Shown here: one piece after another, positions 33,599-42,335 of the stretch
How positions within the stretch are numbered: the stretch's first letter is position 1
Layout: every line of letters begins with the position of its first letter
Assembly: GCA_052379645.1 (NCBI GenBank)
Contig: JBQSYU010000003.1
Origin: Arthrobacter_H sp030452125
GTDB lineage: Bacteria; Actinomycetota; Actinomycetes; Actinomycetales; Micrococcaceae
DNA: 64,000 nt
Reading direction: 5' to 3' (one strand)
Notes under the pieces: generated by a model
Databases searched by the model: none
Seen by the model: only the letters and a program-made list of their open reading frames with translations
Told to the model about the DNA's origin: nothing
Program-made: the position numbers and the translations under genes

Positions 33599-34483
33599 AT
33601 GGATGCCATGCCAGAGAACCCGGAACAGGTCCTGCGCCTACCAGCCAATGGAGGACTGGACCCGCAGCTTTCGCTGGCCGTCCTGGCCGCCCATGCCGTG
33701 CCGGGCCTCGACGAACAAACGGGGGGCGAACACCGCCGCCCGGTCAGGATCGGAGACCGGAACGTGGTGATCGGTCTACGTTTCACCGAGGACGCGGTCC
33801 TGCTCCGCCGGGTGGACGCGGCGCTGACGGCCGAGGACCGGCCCCCGCTCTCGGCGTTGCTTCGCCGGTGGTTCGCGTTGGATCTGGATCTGGAACCGAT
33901 CAATGCCCGGCTGCTCCGCGACCCGACCCTGGCCCCCCTGGTCGCCAAGCGGCCCCGGCTCCGCCCCGTCGGCTCCCCGGATCCCTTCGAGGCCGCGGCC
34001 ACGACCGTGCTCGGCCAGCAGGTTTCCCTGGCCGCGGGACGCACTTTCGCCGGGCGGCTGGTGAGCGGATGGGCCGGCCCGCCGATCGCCGGATTGCACT
34101 TGTTCCCGACTCCCGGGGTCGTGGCGGGGATCCCCGAAGACGAACTGCAGGCCGGCGTCGGCCTGACCCACGCCCGCACCAGGACGTTGTTGGCCGTGGC
34201 CGAGGCGTTCGCCCATGTGGCGACACCGGCGGATCCCGGGGCGTTCCCGCTCACGCGTGAAGAACTCCTGGCCATCCCCGGCATCGGCCCGTGGAGCGCC
34301 GACAACCTCGATGTCAGGGCGCGTTTGGAGCCCGATGCCTTCACCGCCGGAGACCTCGTCCTGCGCCGGGCGCTGGGCGGGGTCACGACCCGGGAGGCGG
34401 CCCGCCGCGCGGAAGCCTGGCGCCCCTATCGCAGCCACGCGCTCTTCCATCTCTGGAACGAGGAAGCCTATTCGAAGGGCTGA
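33599..34483 (+). CDS. alkA: DNA-3-methyladenine glycosylase II (AlkA type)
   Basis: A 294-residue HhH-GPD glycosylase that removes alkylated bases. The AlkA N-terminal domain (about 1-110) is followed by DPFEAAATTVLGQQVSLAAGRTF, the helix-hairpin-helix LLAIPGIGPWSADNL and the catalytic Asp in FTAGDLVLRRALGG. No Ada domain is attached. ATG at 33599 lies 8 nt after TAGTCT (33585-33590), so a leaderless start is preferred to the in-frame start at 33506, which lies in promoter-like DNA. Convergent with the siderophore-interacting protein. Confidence 0.88.
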   Translation: MDAMPENPEQVLRLPANGGLDPQLSLAVLAAHAVPGLDEQTGGEHRRPVRIGDRNVVIGLRFTEDAVLLRRVDAALTAEDRPPLSALLRRWFALDLDLEPINARLLRDPTLAPLVAKRPRLRPVGSPDPFEAAATTVLGQQVSLAAGRTFAGRLVSGWAGPPIAGLHLFPTPGVVAGIPEDELQAGVGLTHARTRTLLAVAEAFAHVATPADPGAFPLTREELLAIPGIGPWSADNLDVRARLEPDAFTAGDLVLRRALGGVTTREAARRAEAWRPYRSHALFHLWNEEAYSKG

Positions 34484-34505
34484 GGCCCTCGCCCCGGACG
34501 GCGGA

Positions 34506-35372
34506 TCAACCGCCCGTGGTGGCCTGCATCCCCGGCTGTTCGGGGAAGATCTTGCCGATCGGTTCGTTCTTCTCCGCCTGGAAGGTCTCTTCGGCGCGGC
34601 CGAAGGCCCAGTAGGCCGAGAGCGAGAGCTGTTTGCGGTGCAGGCCCTTCTCGTCGGCCAGGAACCGGCGCAGCGCCTTGACCATCTCCCGTTCCCCGTG
34701 GGCGAAGACCTGCACCTCGCCCTCATGCCAGGGACCTGCCATCACGGCGGCGGCGAGCTTGGTGCTTTCGGGGGTGAACGTCCCGCCGCGGTGCAGCCAG
34801 TGGACGTTGATTCCCTTCGGGGCCCTGAACTTGACCTCGTCCTTCTCCCCGGCCACCTCGACATAGACCTCACCGACGGCGGAACGAGGCATCTTCTCCA
34901 GGGCGGCGGCAATGGCCGGCAAAGCTGATTCGTCCCCCGCAAGCAGATGCCAGTCGGCGTCCTTCGAGGGGAAGTACATGCCCCCGGGGCCGGAGAAGCA
35001 GACCAGGTCACCGGGTTGGGCGTTGGCGGCCCAGGGGCCGGCCAGGCCCTCCTCACCGTGCACGACGAAGTCGATCTGCAAGGTGCCGGCGGCTTCGTTG
35101 ACACTGCGCACCGTGTAGGTGCGGCGGACCGGCATCCGTTCCTGCGGCAGGACGGCCCGCAGTTCGTCCATGTCGTACGGTGGGGTCAGCCCCAATTCGG
35201 GGTCGGCGAAGAGCAGCTTGACGTACTTGTCGGTGGCATCCCGGTTGCGGAAGGCGGCAAAGCCCTCGCCGCCCAGGGTCAGACGGACCATGTGCTTGCC
35301 GATTTTCCGTTTGGTCACCACTTCCAACACGACCTGCGGGCGCGGCGGTCGAGCGGTTGCGGGGACGGGCAT
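34506..35372 (-). CDS. Siderophore-interacting protein (ferric-siderophore reductase, SIP family)
   Basis: A 288-residue flavoprotein that releases iron from ferric siderophores using NAD(P)H. The FAD-binding motif is PVRRTYTVRSV (about 86-96), the C-terminal SIP domain has HLLAGDESALPAIAAAL and ends with KQLSLSAYWAFGRAEE. ATG at 35372 is preceded by AAGGAG and GGAAG on the minus strand; the frame extends to 35450 without support. No recognisable IdeR/DtxR iron box was seen in the 130-bp upstream gap. Confidence 0.88.
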   Translation of the reverse strand: MPVPATARPPRPQVVLEVVTKRKIGKHMVRLTLGGEGFAAFRNRDATDKYVKLLFADPELGLTPPYDMDELRAVLPQERMPVRRTYTVRSVNEAAGTLQIDFVVHGEEGLAGPWAANAQPGDLVCFSGPGGMYFPSKDADWHLLAGDESALPAIAAALEKMPRSAVGEVYVEVAGEKDEVKFRAPKGINVHWLHRGGTFTPESTKLAAAVMAGPWHEGEVQVFAHGEREMVKALRRFLADEKGLHRKQLSLSAYWAFGRAEETFQAEKNEPIGKIFPEQPGMQATTGG

Positions 35373-35502
35373 CTTCCGATCACTCCTTCGAGGGCCGAGC
35401 CTGACCCGGCAAAACGTATTTCCTCCACCCAATCCCAAGCGCGCAGGCAACGCAAACTCCGTACGCCACGGGCGAAGAGGTTACTTCAGCGGCCCCCGGG
35501 CC

Positions 35503-35967
35503 TCAGGGGAAGACCGGTTCGCCGAGGAACTGCTGCATTTCCTCCCGCTGCCGGGCCGGTAGCCGGAACAACCGCTGGTCCTCCACCGAGAAGAAGGCCA
35601 ACGTGGTGGTCGCCCGCACGCACAGGCTCCCCTCGATCGGGTCGCGGAATTCGTAGCAGACGTCGAAGCTGGCCGCCTTCACCCGGGAAAGCCAGATCTC
35701 GACCTCCGCCGGGACATTGCGGTAGTCCAGCGGGCTGAGATACCTGACCCGGTGTTCGACCACGAGGATCTGGGTGTTGACCGGGACGCTGGAGAACAGT
35801 TCCGCGGTCGATTCGGTGCCCGGTTTGCCCGTCCCCCCGGGCACGCCGAAGCCGGCGATGCGGGCTTCTTCCATCATGCGCACGAGGTTGACGTTGTTGA
35901 TATGCCCGTAGGCGTCCATGTCGCCCCACCGCATCGGGACCTGGACCTGCAGTTTCCGTCCGCTCAT
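35503..35967 (-). CDS. Acyl-CoA thioesterase, 4HBT hot-dog family
   Basis: A 154-residue hot-dog protein with the active-site signature MRWGDMDAYGHINNVNLVRMMEEAR (key Asp in GDMDAYGH, about residues 13-20) and a conserved RVRYLSPLDYR strand. Acts in the cytosol on acyl-CoA or aromatic-CoA thioesters; the substrate is open. ATG at 35967 overlaps the upstream phosphatase stop by 4 bp, so the two are co-transcribed. Confidence 0.88.
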   Translation of the reverse strand: MSGRKLQVQVPMRWGDMDAYGHINNVNLVRMMEEARIAGFGVPGGTGKPGTESTAELFSSVPVNTQILVVEHRVRYLSPLDYRNVPAEVEIWLSRVKAASFDVCYEFRDPIEGSLCVRATTTLAFFSVEDQRLFRLPARQREEMQQFLGEPVFP

Positions 35968-37142
35968 CGGGCGTGGACCTCCTGTTCTTCCTGCTCTCCC
36001 TGTGGTTCTCCTTCCGGCCACTGCTGGCGCAACCGCCGACGCTCCTGGTGCTCGACGTGCTGTTCCTCGTCGGAGACGATGCCCAGCCGTTGCAGCTCGG
36101 AGAGGATATGAGCCCCATCGGGGGCGTAGACCCAGTCGATGCCCGGCGTCGAGTTCACCGTCCGCTGCGAACGGCCGCCGGCGAGGACCGCCTCGGAGGG
36201 GGTCAGCTGGCGGATGACGATGGCCTTGACGTTTTGCGGGTAGCGCTGGGCAAAGCCCGCATAGATCTCCGGGTCGTGTTGGCCGTCATCGCCGATGAGC
36301 AGCCATTTCACCTGTGGGAACTCCTCGGCCAGACGGCGCAGTTGGTCGACCTTGTGCTGGGCACCGGAGCGGAACCAGCGGCCGCCGGAGGCGCCGGTTT
36401 CCACGGGCCCCCAGTCGGTGAGCAGCAGGGGTCCTTCGGGGAAGAGGTTCCTGGCCAGGAACCGGCTCAGGGTCGGCGCGACGTTCCAGGCTCCGGTCGA
36501 CAGGTACAAAACGGGGGCGCCGGGGCGTCCACGCAAGACCCGCTCCATCATCACCGCCATGCCGGGGGTGGCCACCCGGGCATGCTCGTCGAGGACGAAC
36601 GAGTTCCAGGCGGCCAACAACGGCCGCGGAAGGGCGGTGACCACCACGGTGTCATCCACATCCGACAGGAGACCGAATTCGCAGGAGGCATCGACCACGA
36701 ACACCCGGGCCCTGACCTCGGCCGAGCCCTCGGCGCTCAGGGTGACGGTATGCCAGCCCGGCCCCAGTCTCGTGGCGATGCGGGCATCCAGGACTCCCCC
36801 ACGATCCGCGCGGACCAGATGCTCCCCTCCGGCGATGGTGACGGTGGCCTCGGCATACGGGATGGGCGGGGAAATGAAGTTCCTCCACCCCCGGACGCCA
36901 TCGGCGACCACGCGGGACCGCGGAACCCCATGGCGGAACGGCCGCGGGGAGGCGACGACGATCCGTGCCAGGATCCGGACCCACCCGCCCTCAGCGGATT
37001 CGGAGCGTCCGTACCCCCTGAAGGGCAGCACGGTCGGAACCATGCCACGTTCACGACCGTTCGCCTCGCGGAACGCATGCCAGGCGTCCTCGAGCCTGAC
37101 CCCCAGGTGCTGTCGCAACGATTCTGCTTTGCGTGATGACAT
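35964..37142 (-). CDS. APP1-type phosphatidate phosphatase (DUF2183)
   Basis: A 392-residue protein. The C-terminal half is the HAD-like APP1 domain with DVDDT (in LLSDVDDTVVVTA, about residue 175), YLSTGAWN and WLLIGDDGQHDPEIY, matching the catalytic aspartates of phosphatidate phosphatases. The N-terminal part is beta-rich (RILARIVVASPRPF) and of unknown role. It would turn phosphatidate into diacylglycerol or act on a related lipid phosphate. Overlaps the thioesterase by 4 bp. No clear ribosome-binding site at the ATG 37142. Confidence 0.83.
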   Translation of the reverse strand: MSSRKAESLRQHLGVRLEDAWHAFREANGRERGMVPTVLPFRGYGRSESAEGGWVRILARIVVASPRPFRHGVPRSRVVADGVRGWRNFISPPIPYAEATVTIAGGEHLVRADRGGVLDARIATRLGPGWHTVTLSAEGSAEVRARVFVVDASCEFGLLSDVDDTVVVTALPRPLLAAWNSFVLDEHARVATPGMAVMMERVLRGRPGAPVLYLSTGAWNVAPTLSRFLARNLFPEGPLLLTDWGPVETGASGGRWFRSGAQHKVDQLRRLAEEFPQVKWLLIGDDGQHDPEIYAGFAQRYPQNVKAIVIRQLTPSEAVLAGGRSQRTVNSTPGIDWVYAPDGAHILSELQRLGIVSDEEQHVEHQERRRLRQQWPEGEPQGEQEEQEVHAR

Positions 37143-37197
37143 ATCGCCAGTCTTTCACGCCCGCGCGTCAACAAGTCCCGGCGGATACTGGATTTTT

Positions 37198-37212
37198 TCT
37201 ACATGCCGTAGA
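37198..37212. promoter_or_regulatory. Small palindrome before the PNPOx-like gene
   Basis: TCTAC-ATGCC-GTAGA lies 12 nt before the ATG of the flavin-type protein, with a T6 run just upstream and TAGAAG at 37209-37214 as a possible -10. Possible operator; function not known. Confidence 0.3.
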
Positions 37213-37223
37213 AGAATAGGGGC

Positions 37224-37664
37224 ATGATGTTCACCCATGCAGACGACGAACCGGTCCTGATCCTGGACGAAGACCAGTGCTGGAAGCTCCTGGGCCACAG
37301 CCAACACGGGCGCCTCGCCACCGCTTTCGACGGCGTCCCCTACATCACCCCGGTGAACCACGGGGCCTCCAATGAGCGGATCTACCTGCGTTCGGCGGCC
37401 GGCTCCAAGCTCTCGGGCCTGACGGTGAACCCGAAGGTCGCCTTCCAATCCGACGGCATCCTCAGCGACGAGGCCTGGTCGGTGATCATCCAGGGCACCG
37501 CACGCATCCTGGAGACCGAAGCGGAGATCAAGACCGCCCGGGCCTCCGGGGTGGACCCCTGGGTACAGACATTGAAGGACTTCTGGATCGAGATCACCCC
37601 CACGTCGATCTCCGGACGGCACTTCATCCTGGGCGAGCAGCCGGAACAGCTCGACGAAAGTTGA
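37224..37664 (+). CDS. Pyridoxamine 5'-phosphate oxidase-like flavin-binding protein
   Basis: A 146-residue split-barrel protein of the PNPOx-like/Nim family: LLGHSQHGRLATAFDGVPYITPVNHGA and KLSGLTVNPKVAFQSDG, then an IQGTARILE strand. Members bind FMN, F420 or haem and have diverse oxidoreductase roles. No enzyme activity can be assigned. ATG at 37224 (or 37227) lies near a -10-like TAGAAG; divergent from the APP1 gene. Confidence 0.8.
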   Translation: MMFTHADDEPVLILDEDQCWKLLGHSQHGRLATAFDGVPYITPVNHGASNERIYLRSAAGSKLSGLTVNPKVAFQSDGILSDEAWSVIIQGTARILETEAEIKTARASGVDPWVQTLKDFWIEITPTSISGRHFILGEQPEQLDES

Positions 37665-37682
37665 GCCCGGTAGGCTGACCGG

Positions 37683-38534
37683 GTGGATACCCCCGAGCAC
37701 CCCCTGGAACTGGCCGAACATCTGCGTGGCATCGCGGAGGACGCGGCGCGGGGCGTCGGCCCGCTGCTGCGCGGGGCCTTCCGTTCCGGGGCCGAAGCCC
37801 GCCAGAAGGCCAACGCCCACGATCTGGTCACCGCCTTCGACCAGGCCAGCGAGAAGGCCATCTCCGCCCACATCTTCGCCGCCTGCCCCGATAGCCGGAT
37901 CCTCGGCGAGGAGGGAGGGCATCAGGGCACCGGCCGCATCGAATGGATCGTTGATCCCATCGACGGGACCAGCAACTTCGCCCACGGCGTCGCCTTCTTC
38001 TGTGTATCCATTGCCGCGGCACTGGACGGCGAACTACTCGCCGGCGTCGTCTATGACCCCGTCGCCGAGCTGATGTTCACCGCCAATGCCGAAGGCGCCT
38101 GGCTGAACGGGGATCGTCTGGAACCGTCCGGCACACCGGAGGAAACCGCGTCCAGCCTCATGACCGACTACCCCTCGGCGGAGGCCCTCGAACTCGACGG
38201 ACCGGCAGCCCTGGAGGCCTTCGGCACCCTGGTCACCCGGTACGCCACCGTCCGGCGGACCGTCAGCGGGGCCCTGGGCCTGGCCCATGTCGCGGCCGGG
38301 TGGACCGATATCACCCTGGGCTTCGACACCAACCCCTGGGATGTCGCCGCCGGGGTGCTGCTGGTGCGCCGCTCGGGCGGCAGCTACCTGCCCTATCGGT
38401 ACGACGACGAGGTCCGGCCCGTCCATGAGGCGCCGGTCTATCTGGCCACGGGCCCCCGGACCTCGGCCGGAACGGCCGTCGCGATCGTCGAGGAACGCGT
38501 GGCCGCCCGCCGGGCCAAGGGCCATCGCCGGTAG
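37683..38534 (+). CDS. Inositol monophosphatase family protein
   Basis: A 283-residue Mg-dependent phosphatase. The metal motifs are all present: GEEGG (about 75-79), WIVDPIDGTSNFAHG (Asp-Pro-Ile-Asp-Gly-Thr) and NPWDVAAGVLLVRRSGG. Members act on inositol phosphates, histidinol phosphate, fructose-1,6-bisphosphate or PAP; no neighbour settles the substrate. GTG at 37683 lies 6 nt after TAGGCT (37671-37676), so a leaderless GTG start is likely. It starts 18 nt after the PNPOx-like stop. Confidence 0.87.
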   Translation: MDTPEHPLELAEHLRGIAEDAARGVGPLLRGAFRSGAEARQKANAHDLVTAFDQASEKAISAHIFAACPDSRILGEEGGHQGTGRIEWIVDPIDGTSNFAHGVAFFCVSIAAALDGELLAGVVYDPVAELMFTANAEGAWLNGDRLEPSGTPEETASSLMTDYPSAEALELDGPAALEAFGTLVTRYATVRRTVSGALGLAHVAAGWTDITLGFDTNPWDVAAGVLLVRRSGGSYLPYRYDDEVRPVHEAPVYLATGPRTSAGTAVAIVEERVAARRAKGHRR

Positions 38535-38563
38535 CGTCTCCCGCCCCGGCAGGACGGCGGGCC

Positions 38564-39223
38564 CTACTTATTGAAGCCTTCGCCGGTCAGGCAGGCGACC
38601 CTGGCCCCGGCGCCCGAGGCCGAATCCTTCGCGACGACGCTGCCGTCCGGCTTGCTGATCGTGCAGGAAAGATCCCCGCTGCTGCCCGCGGCGTTGTGGG
38701 CCGTGAGCGTTCCCAGCATGGAATTGGCCGTGACGTCCTTGGTGAACTCGCCGCCGGGGATCTCTTCGGTCTTCTCCGAGGTGATGTTCTCTGCGGTGTA
38801 GTCGACGGTGTAGGCGCCGTCCCCGGTCACCGAGTAGGTATAGGGCGCGGTTTCGCCCATCCCGTTCTGGACCACGTTGGCCAGTGCGACGGCGATGATC
38901 ACGTAGATGATGCAGACGATCAGTGCCGCGGCACCGGTGATGACCCCGGTGAGTGCGAAGCCCTTGCGGGGAACCCGCTTCACCAGCCCGATGATCCCCA
39001 GGACCAGGGCCAGTGGCCCCAGGATGAAGGAGATGAACCCCACGACGGGGATGAATGCCAAGGCGATCGCCACGATGCCGATGATCATCGCGGCCTTGGT
39101 CAACCCGGAGGCTGCCGGTGGCTGCTGGTACCACGGGTTTTGTCCCGGGTACGGGTGGGGATACCCGCCCTGGCCCTGCGGCCCGGGGTATGGGGCGGGG
39201 TCGTATGGGTTCTGCTCAGTCAT
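38564..39223 (-). CDS. DUF4190-type membrane protein with Pro/Tyr-rich N-terminus
   Basis: A 219-residue protein. The first 45 residues are Pro/Gly/Tyr-rich (NPYDPAPYPGPQGQGGYPHP), typical of actinobacterial cytoplasmic tails. Two or three membrane segments follow (about 48-120: AAMIIGIVAIALAFIPVVGF, LTGVITGAAALIVCII), and an extracytoplasmic domain of about 90 residues ends in CLTGEGFNK with two cysteines that may form a disulfide. ATG at 39223 follows GAGGT on the minus strand. Function unknown. Confidence 0.78.
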   Translation of the reverse strand: MTEQNPYDPAPYPGPQGQGGYPHPYPGQNPWYQQPPAASGLTKAAMIIGIVAIALAFIPVVGFISFILGPLALVLGIIGLVKRVPRKGFALTGVITGAAALIVCIIYVIIAVALANVVQNGMGETAPYTYSVTGDGAYTVDYTAENITSEKTEEIPGGEFTKDVTANSMLGTLTAHNAAGSSGDLSCTISKPDGSVVAKDSASGAGARVACLTGEGFNK

Positions 39224-39344
39224 TTGGGTACCTCGAGGCAATCTTGATCAGGCGGGTCGATCCCGGGCCGGCGTGCGGCGGCGTGCGTTCGCGGCCCCCA
39301 GTCTAGCTATGGTTCTTCCCCCGGCACCGGCGTATGTTCGAAGT

Positions 39345-39563
39345 ATGGGACATTCTATGAATCATCAAGGCGTCGCCCACGCCCACCATCATCACCACGG
39401 CGTGGAGTACGTCGTTGCGGGGATCGGCATCCTGCTGCTTTTCCTGGCCTATGCGGTCCTGCAATCGATCATCTCCGGCCACGTCTTCAGCCCCATGTAC
39501 CTCGGGGTTGTCTTCGGGGTGTACGCGTTGGTCATCGGCACGACGTATTGGGCCAGGCACTAG
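39345..39563 (+). CDS. Small His-rich membrane protein, unknown function
   Basis: A 72-residue protein with a His-rich N-terminal stretch (GVAHAHHHHHGVEY) and two membrane segments (about 24-43 and 50-68). ATG at 39345 sits 6 nt after TATGTT (39333-39338), the usual leaderless layout in this window, which supports it as a gene. The His cluster suggests metal binding. A terminator-like hairpin follows the stop. No family recognised. Confidence 0.6.
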   Translation: MGHSMNHQGVAHAHHHHHGVEYVVAGIGILLLFLAYAVLQSIISGHVFSPMYLGVVFGVYALVIGTTYWARH

Positions 39564-39578
39564 CACCGGGTCCAACGG

Positions 39579-39604
39579 CCCGTCGGGATCACGCAACCGA
39601 CGGG
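39579..39604. terminator. Bidirectional hairpin between convergent genes
   Basis: CCCGTCGG (39579-39586) and CCGACGGG (39597-39604) pair over 10 nt, between the small His-rich gene and the convergent FAD dehydrogenase. No U tract. Confidence 0.45.
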
Positions 39605-39626
39605 ACCTGGTCCCCCTCTGCGCCGT

Positions 39627-41288
39627 TCACCGCCCGGCGGCGGCCCGCCCGGCGGCCCGGCCGCTGAAGAGGCAGCCTCCCAGGAATGTCCCCTCCAGGG
39701 CCCGGTAGCCGTGGACTCCCCCGCCACCGAATCCCGCGGCCTCCCCGGCGGCATAGAGACCTGGGACCGCCCGGCCGCCGGGGGCCAGCACGCGTGAGTC
39801 CAGATCCGTTTCCAGTCCCCCGAGCGATTTGCGCGTGAGGATGTGTAGCCTCACGGCAATCAGCGGGCCTGCCTTCGGATCCAGCAGACGGTGCGGGGCG
39901 ACGGTGCGGATCAGTTTGTCACCGAGATAGCTGCGGGCCGCCTGGACGGCCATCTGTTGCGGGTCCTTGCTGAATCGGTTCGAGGCTTCGGCGTCGCGGG
40001 CGATGATTTCGGCTTCGATGGCCTCCGCATCCAGCAGGTCCCCTCCTGCGAGCCGGTTCATCCGCGCGACCAGCTCGGCCACGCTGTCCGCCTGGATGAA
40101 ATCCTTGCCGCGGTCCAGGAAGGCCTGCACCGGATCCGGCACTGCGGTGCGGGCCCGCCGCAGCACCGCACCGATGTCCTTGCCGGTCAGATCGGGGTTC
40201 TGTTCGGATCCCGAGAGCGCGAACTCCTTGCCGATGATGCGCCGGTTGAGGATGAACCACGAATGGTCGTGACCGGTGCCGCGCAGATGTTCCAGCGTTC
40301 CCAGCGTGTCGAATCCCGGCCACAGCGGTGCCGGAAGGCGTCGGCCCACGGCATCGATCCAGAGCGAGCTGGGTCCGGGCAGGATCCTGATGCCGTGGTT
40401 CTCCCAGACCGGGCCGTGGTTCATGATCCCTTCGGTGTAGTGCCACATCCGGTCCCCGTTGATCAGGTGCCCTCCGGCGGCAGCACCGATATCCAGCCCC
40501 CGGCCATCGACGTGCGCGGGAACCCCGGAAATCATCCGGGCCGGGGGGTCCCCCAGCCGTTCGGGCCAGGCGGCCCGCACCTTCTCGACGTTGCCGCCGA
40601 TCCCCCCGGTACACAGCACGACGGCGGGGGCCAGGTATTCGAAGTCGCCCACCTCCTGCCGGTTGCTGGCCTGGCCGCGGGGTGAGTTGGAGGGGGCCAG
40701 CACCTGTCCCTGGACCCCGGTGACGGCGCCGCCCCGGACCACCAATGAGTCCAAGCGGTGCCTGAAGCGTACGGTGAGCAGCCCGGAGGACACCGCAGCC
40801 AGGGCCTTGTTCGCGAAGGGTTCCACGAGCCCGGGGCCGGTACCCCAGGTGATGTGGAAGCGGGGCACCGAGTTCCCGGGGCCCGATGCCCCGTGGCCTC
40901 CGCGTTCGGCCCAGCCCACGACGGGGAAGAACCTGATCCCCAGCTCGTGCAGCCAGGCGCGCTTGCCCCCGGCCGCCCAGTCGACGTAGGCCTCCGCCCA
41001 GGCCCGGGGCCAATGGTCCTCCGGCCGGTCGAAGCCGGCGGTGCCCCACCAGTCCTGCCGGGCCAGCTCGACGCTGTCACGGATCCCCAGGCGCCGCTGT
41101 TCGGGACTGTCCACCAGGAACAGGCCGCCGAAACTCCACCAGGCCTGGGCGCCGAGGTTGGATTGCGGTTCCTGGTCGATCAGCAGGACCTTCCGTCCGG
41201 TGTCGGTGGCTTCGGTGGCGGCCACCAGTCCGGAGAGGCCGGCACCGACGACGATGACGTCGAACTCCCGCTGGTCATGCTCTGTCAT
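39627..41288 (-). CDS. FAD-binding dehydrogenase (FAD_binding_2 / KstD-like)
   Basis: A 553-residue flavoprotein of the succinate dehydrogenase/3-ketosteroid dehydrogenase superfamily. The dinucleotide motif is VVGAGLSGLVAATEA near residues 14-28 with LIDQE at the end of the second strand, and the C-terminal FAD motif is GLYAAGEAAGFGGGGVHG. It is most like the broadly distributed actinobacterial FAD-binding dehydrogenases of unknown substrate. ATG at 41288 lies 6 nt after TACGCT (41300-41295): leaderless. No steroid genes are nearby, so a steroid role should not be assumed. Confidence 0.86.
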   Translation of the reverse strand: MTEHDQREFDVIVVGAGLSGLVAATEATDTGRKVLLIDQEPQSNLGAQAWWSFGGLFLVDSPEQRRLGIRDSVELARQDWWGTAGFDRPEDHWPRAWAEAYVDWAAGGKRAWLHELGIRFFPVVGWAERGGHGASGPGNSVPRFHITWGTGPGLVEPFANKALAAVSSGLLTVRFRHRLDSLVVRGGAVTGVQGQVLAPSNSPRGQASNRQEVGDFEYLAPAVVLCTGGIGGNVEKVRAAWPERLGDPPARMISGVPAHVDGRGLDIGAAAGGHLINGDRMWHYTEGIMNHGPVWENHGIRILPGPSSLWIDAVGRRLPAPLWPGFDTLGTLEHLRGTGHDHSWFILNRRIIGKEFALSGSEQNPDLTGKDIGAVLRRARTAVPDPVQAFLDRGKDFIQADSVAELVARMNRLAGGDLLDAEAIEAEIIARDAEASNRFSKDPQQMAVQAARSYLGDKLIRTVAPHRLLDPKAGPLIAVRLHILTRKSLGGLETDLDSRVLAPGGRAVPGLYAAGEAAGFGGGGVHGYRALEGTFLGGCLFSGRAAGRAAAGR

Positions 41289-41366
41289 GCGGCCAGCGTA
41301 GCCCGGACATGGCGCGGGACACACCATCGTCGGGGCGGGTCCGTGCACCGTCGGGGGCCGATGGCC

Positions 41367-41732
41367 CTAACCGGCGGGCCGCTGATGCAGGCCGAACGGG
41401 GAGCCTTGCTGGTCCCGGCAGAGCGTGAATAGTCCGTGGGTGGCCCGGTAGCCGGCATCGCCGTTGAGGTCCATCGGGTCGACGGTCCCCCCGAGTTCAA
41501 CGACCCGATCGCAGGCGGCCTGCATCTGCTCCACGGCGAAGAACACGTAGGGCGCCGCCCCCGGATCCCCGGAATGGAGGCCACCCGGGGTGCCGGCCAC
41601 ATCCAGTTGGTAGCCGGCATCGGGCCCGTTCGGGCCGGGTTCGCTCCGCCACCCGAAGAGCGCGGCATAGAACCGTGCGGATTCCGCGGCGTCCCCGGCC
41701 CCGAATTCGATGAATGAAATCTCTCCGGTCAT
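41367..41732 (-). CDS. VOC (glyoxalase/bleomycin-resistance-like) protein
   Basis: A 121-residue vicinal-oxygen-chelate protein: FIEFGAGDAAESARFYAALFGW, AAPYVFFAVEQMQAACDRVVELGG and LCRDQQGSPFGLHQ. Such proteins often act as small dioxygenases, isomerases or binding proteins. ATG at 41732 follows GGAGAGG on the minus strand. Downstream of a cupin gene with a 107-bp gap; function unknown. Confidence 0.83.
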   Translation of the reverse strand: MTGEISFIEFGAGDAAESARFYAALFGWRSEPGPNGPDAGYQLDVAGTPGGLHSGDPGAAPYVFFAVEQMQAACDRVVELGGTVDPMDLNGDAGYRATHGLFTLCRDQQGSPFGLHQRPAG

Positions 41733-41839
41733 GATGGACTGCCTCTCCGTAGGGAACCGTTGCCCCCACTCCAGCATCCGCCCCCGTGGCTGGCAAGACT
41801 TGTGCCCGGCCGATTCCCCTCCCGGCCGTGGCGGGCCGC

Positions 41840-42292
41840 CTAGCGGCTCGGCGGTGTCCCGGAAGGGCCCTTCGTCCGGTCCGCGGCCAGTGCGCGGGCT
41901 TCCTTCGAGGCACGGGCGGAGCCGAAGGAGGAGAAGTCCGCCGCGCCGGGGGTGCCCCAGACGGTCAGGATCCTCAGGGGGCCTTCACCGGCATTGATCA
42001 GGTCATGGTCCACCCCGGCTGGCGCCAGTGCCGTGTCCCCGGCCTCCAGTTCAAGTATCTCGTCGCCCAGGTGCATGCGCGCGCTTCCCTCGACCACGAG
42101 GTAGAACTCCTCGAGGGCCTGCTCCCCGTCGTGGCGGTGCATCCCCTCGCTGCCCCCGACGGGTAGCTCCCAGGTCTGTATGGCCACGGGGAGGTTCAGT
42201 TCCTCGAGGAAGTGGAATTGGACCTTCGTCGGGGCCGTGCCCTCATGCAACAGGTAGTCGAAGGCGAATTCTCCGCGACGTTCAACGCTCAT
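41840..42292 (-). CDS. Cupin-domain protein
   Basis: A 150-residue single-domain cupin. The first cupin motif is MHRHDGEQALEEFYLVVEG (His, His and Glu ligands) and the second is GDTALAPAGVDHDLIN. A divalent metal is expected; the enzyme activity, if any, is not clear. The last 30 residues are low-complexity. It follows the IclR gene by 43 nt on the same strand and may be in the same transcript. Confidence 0.82.
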   Translation of the reverse strand: MSVERRGEFAFDYLLHEGTAPTKVQFHFLEELNLPVAIQTWELPVGGSEGMHRHDGEQALEEFYLVVEGSARMHLGDEILELEAGDTALAPAGVDHDLINAGEGPLRILTVWGTPGAADFSSFGSARASKEARALAADRTKGPSGTPPSR

Positions 42293-42335
42293 GACTGCTT
42301 CCGTGCCTTCCGGTGTGGGTGGGTGGTGCGGGGCG

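Noticed and set aside
34506..35502. An iron-box (IdeR/DtxR) before the siderophore-interacting protein
   Set aside because: No sequence close to TTAGGTTAGSCTAACCTAA was seen in the upstream 130 bp.
39627..41288. Naming the FAD dehydrogenase as 3-ketosteroid dehydrogenase
   Set aside because: It only shares the FAD_binding_2 fold; no steroid catabolism genes are near.
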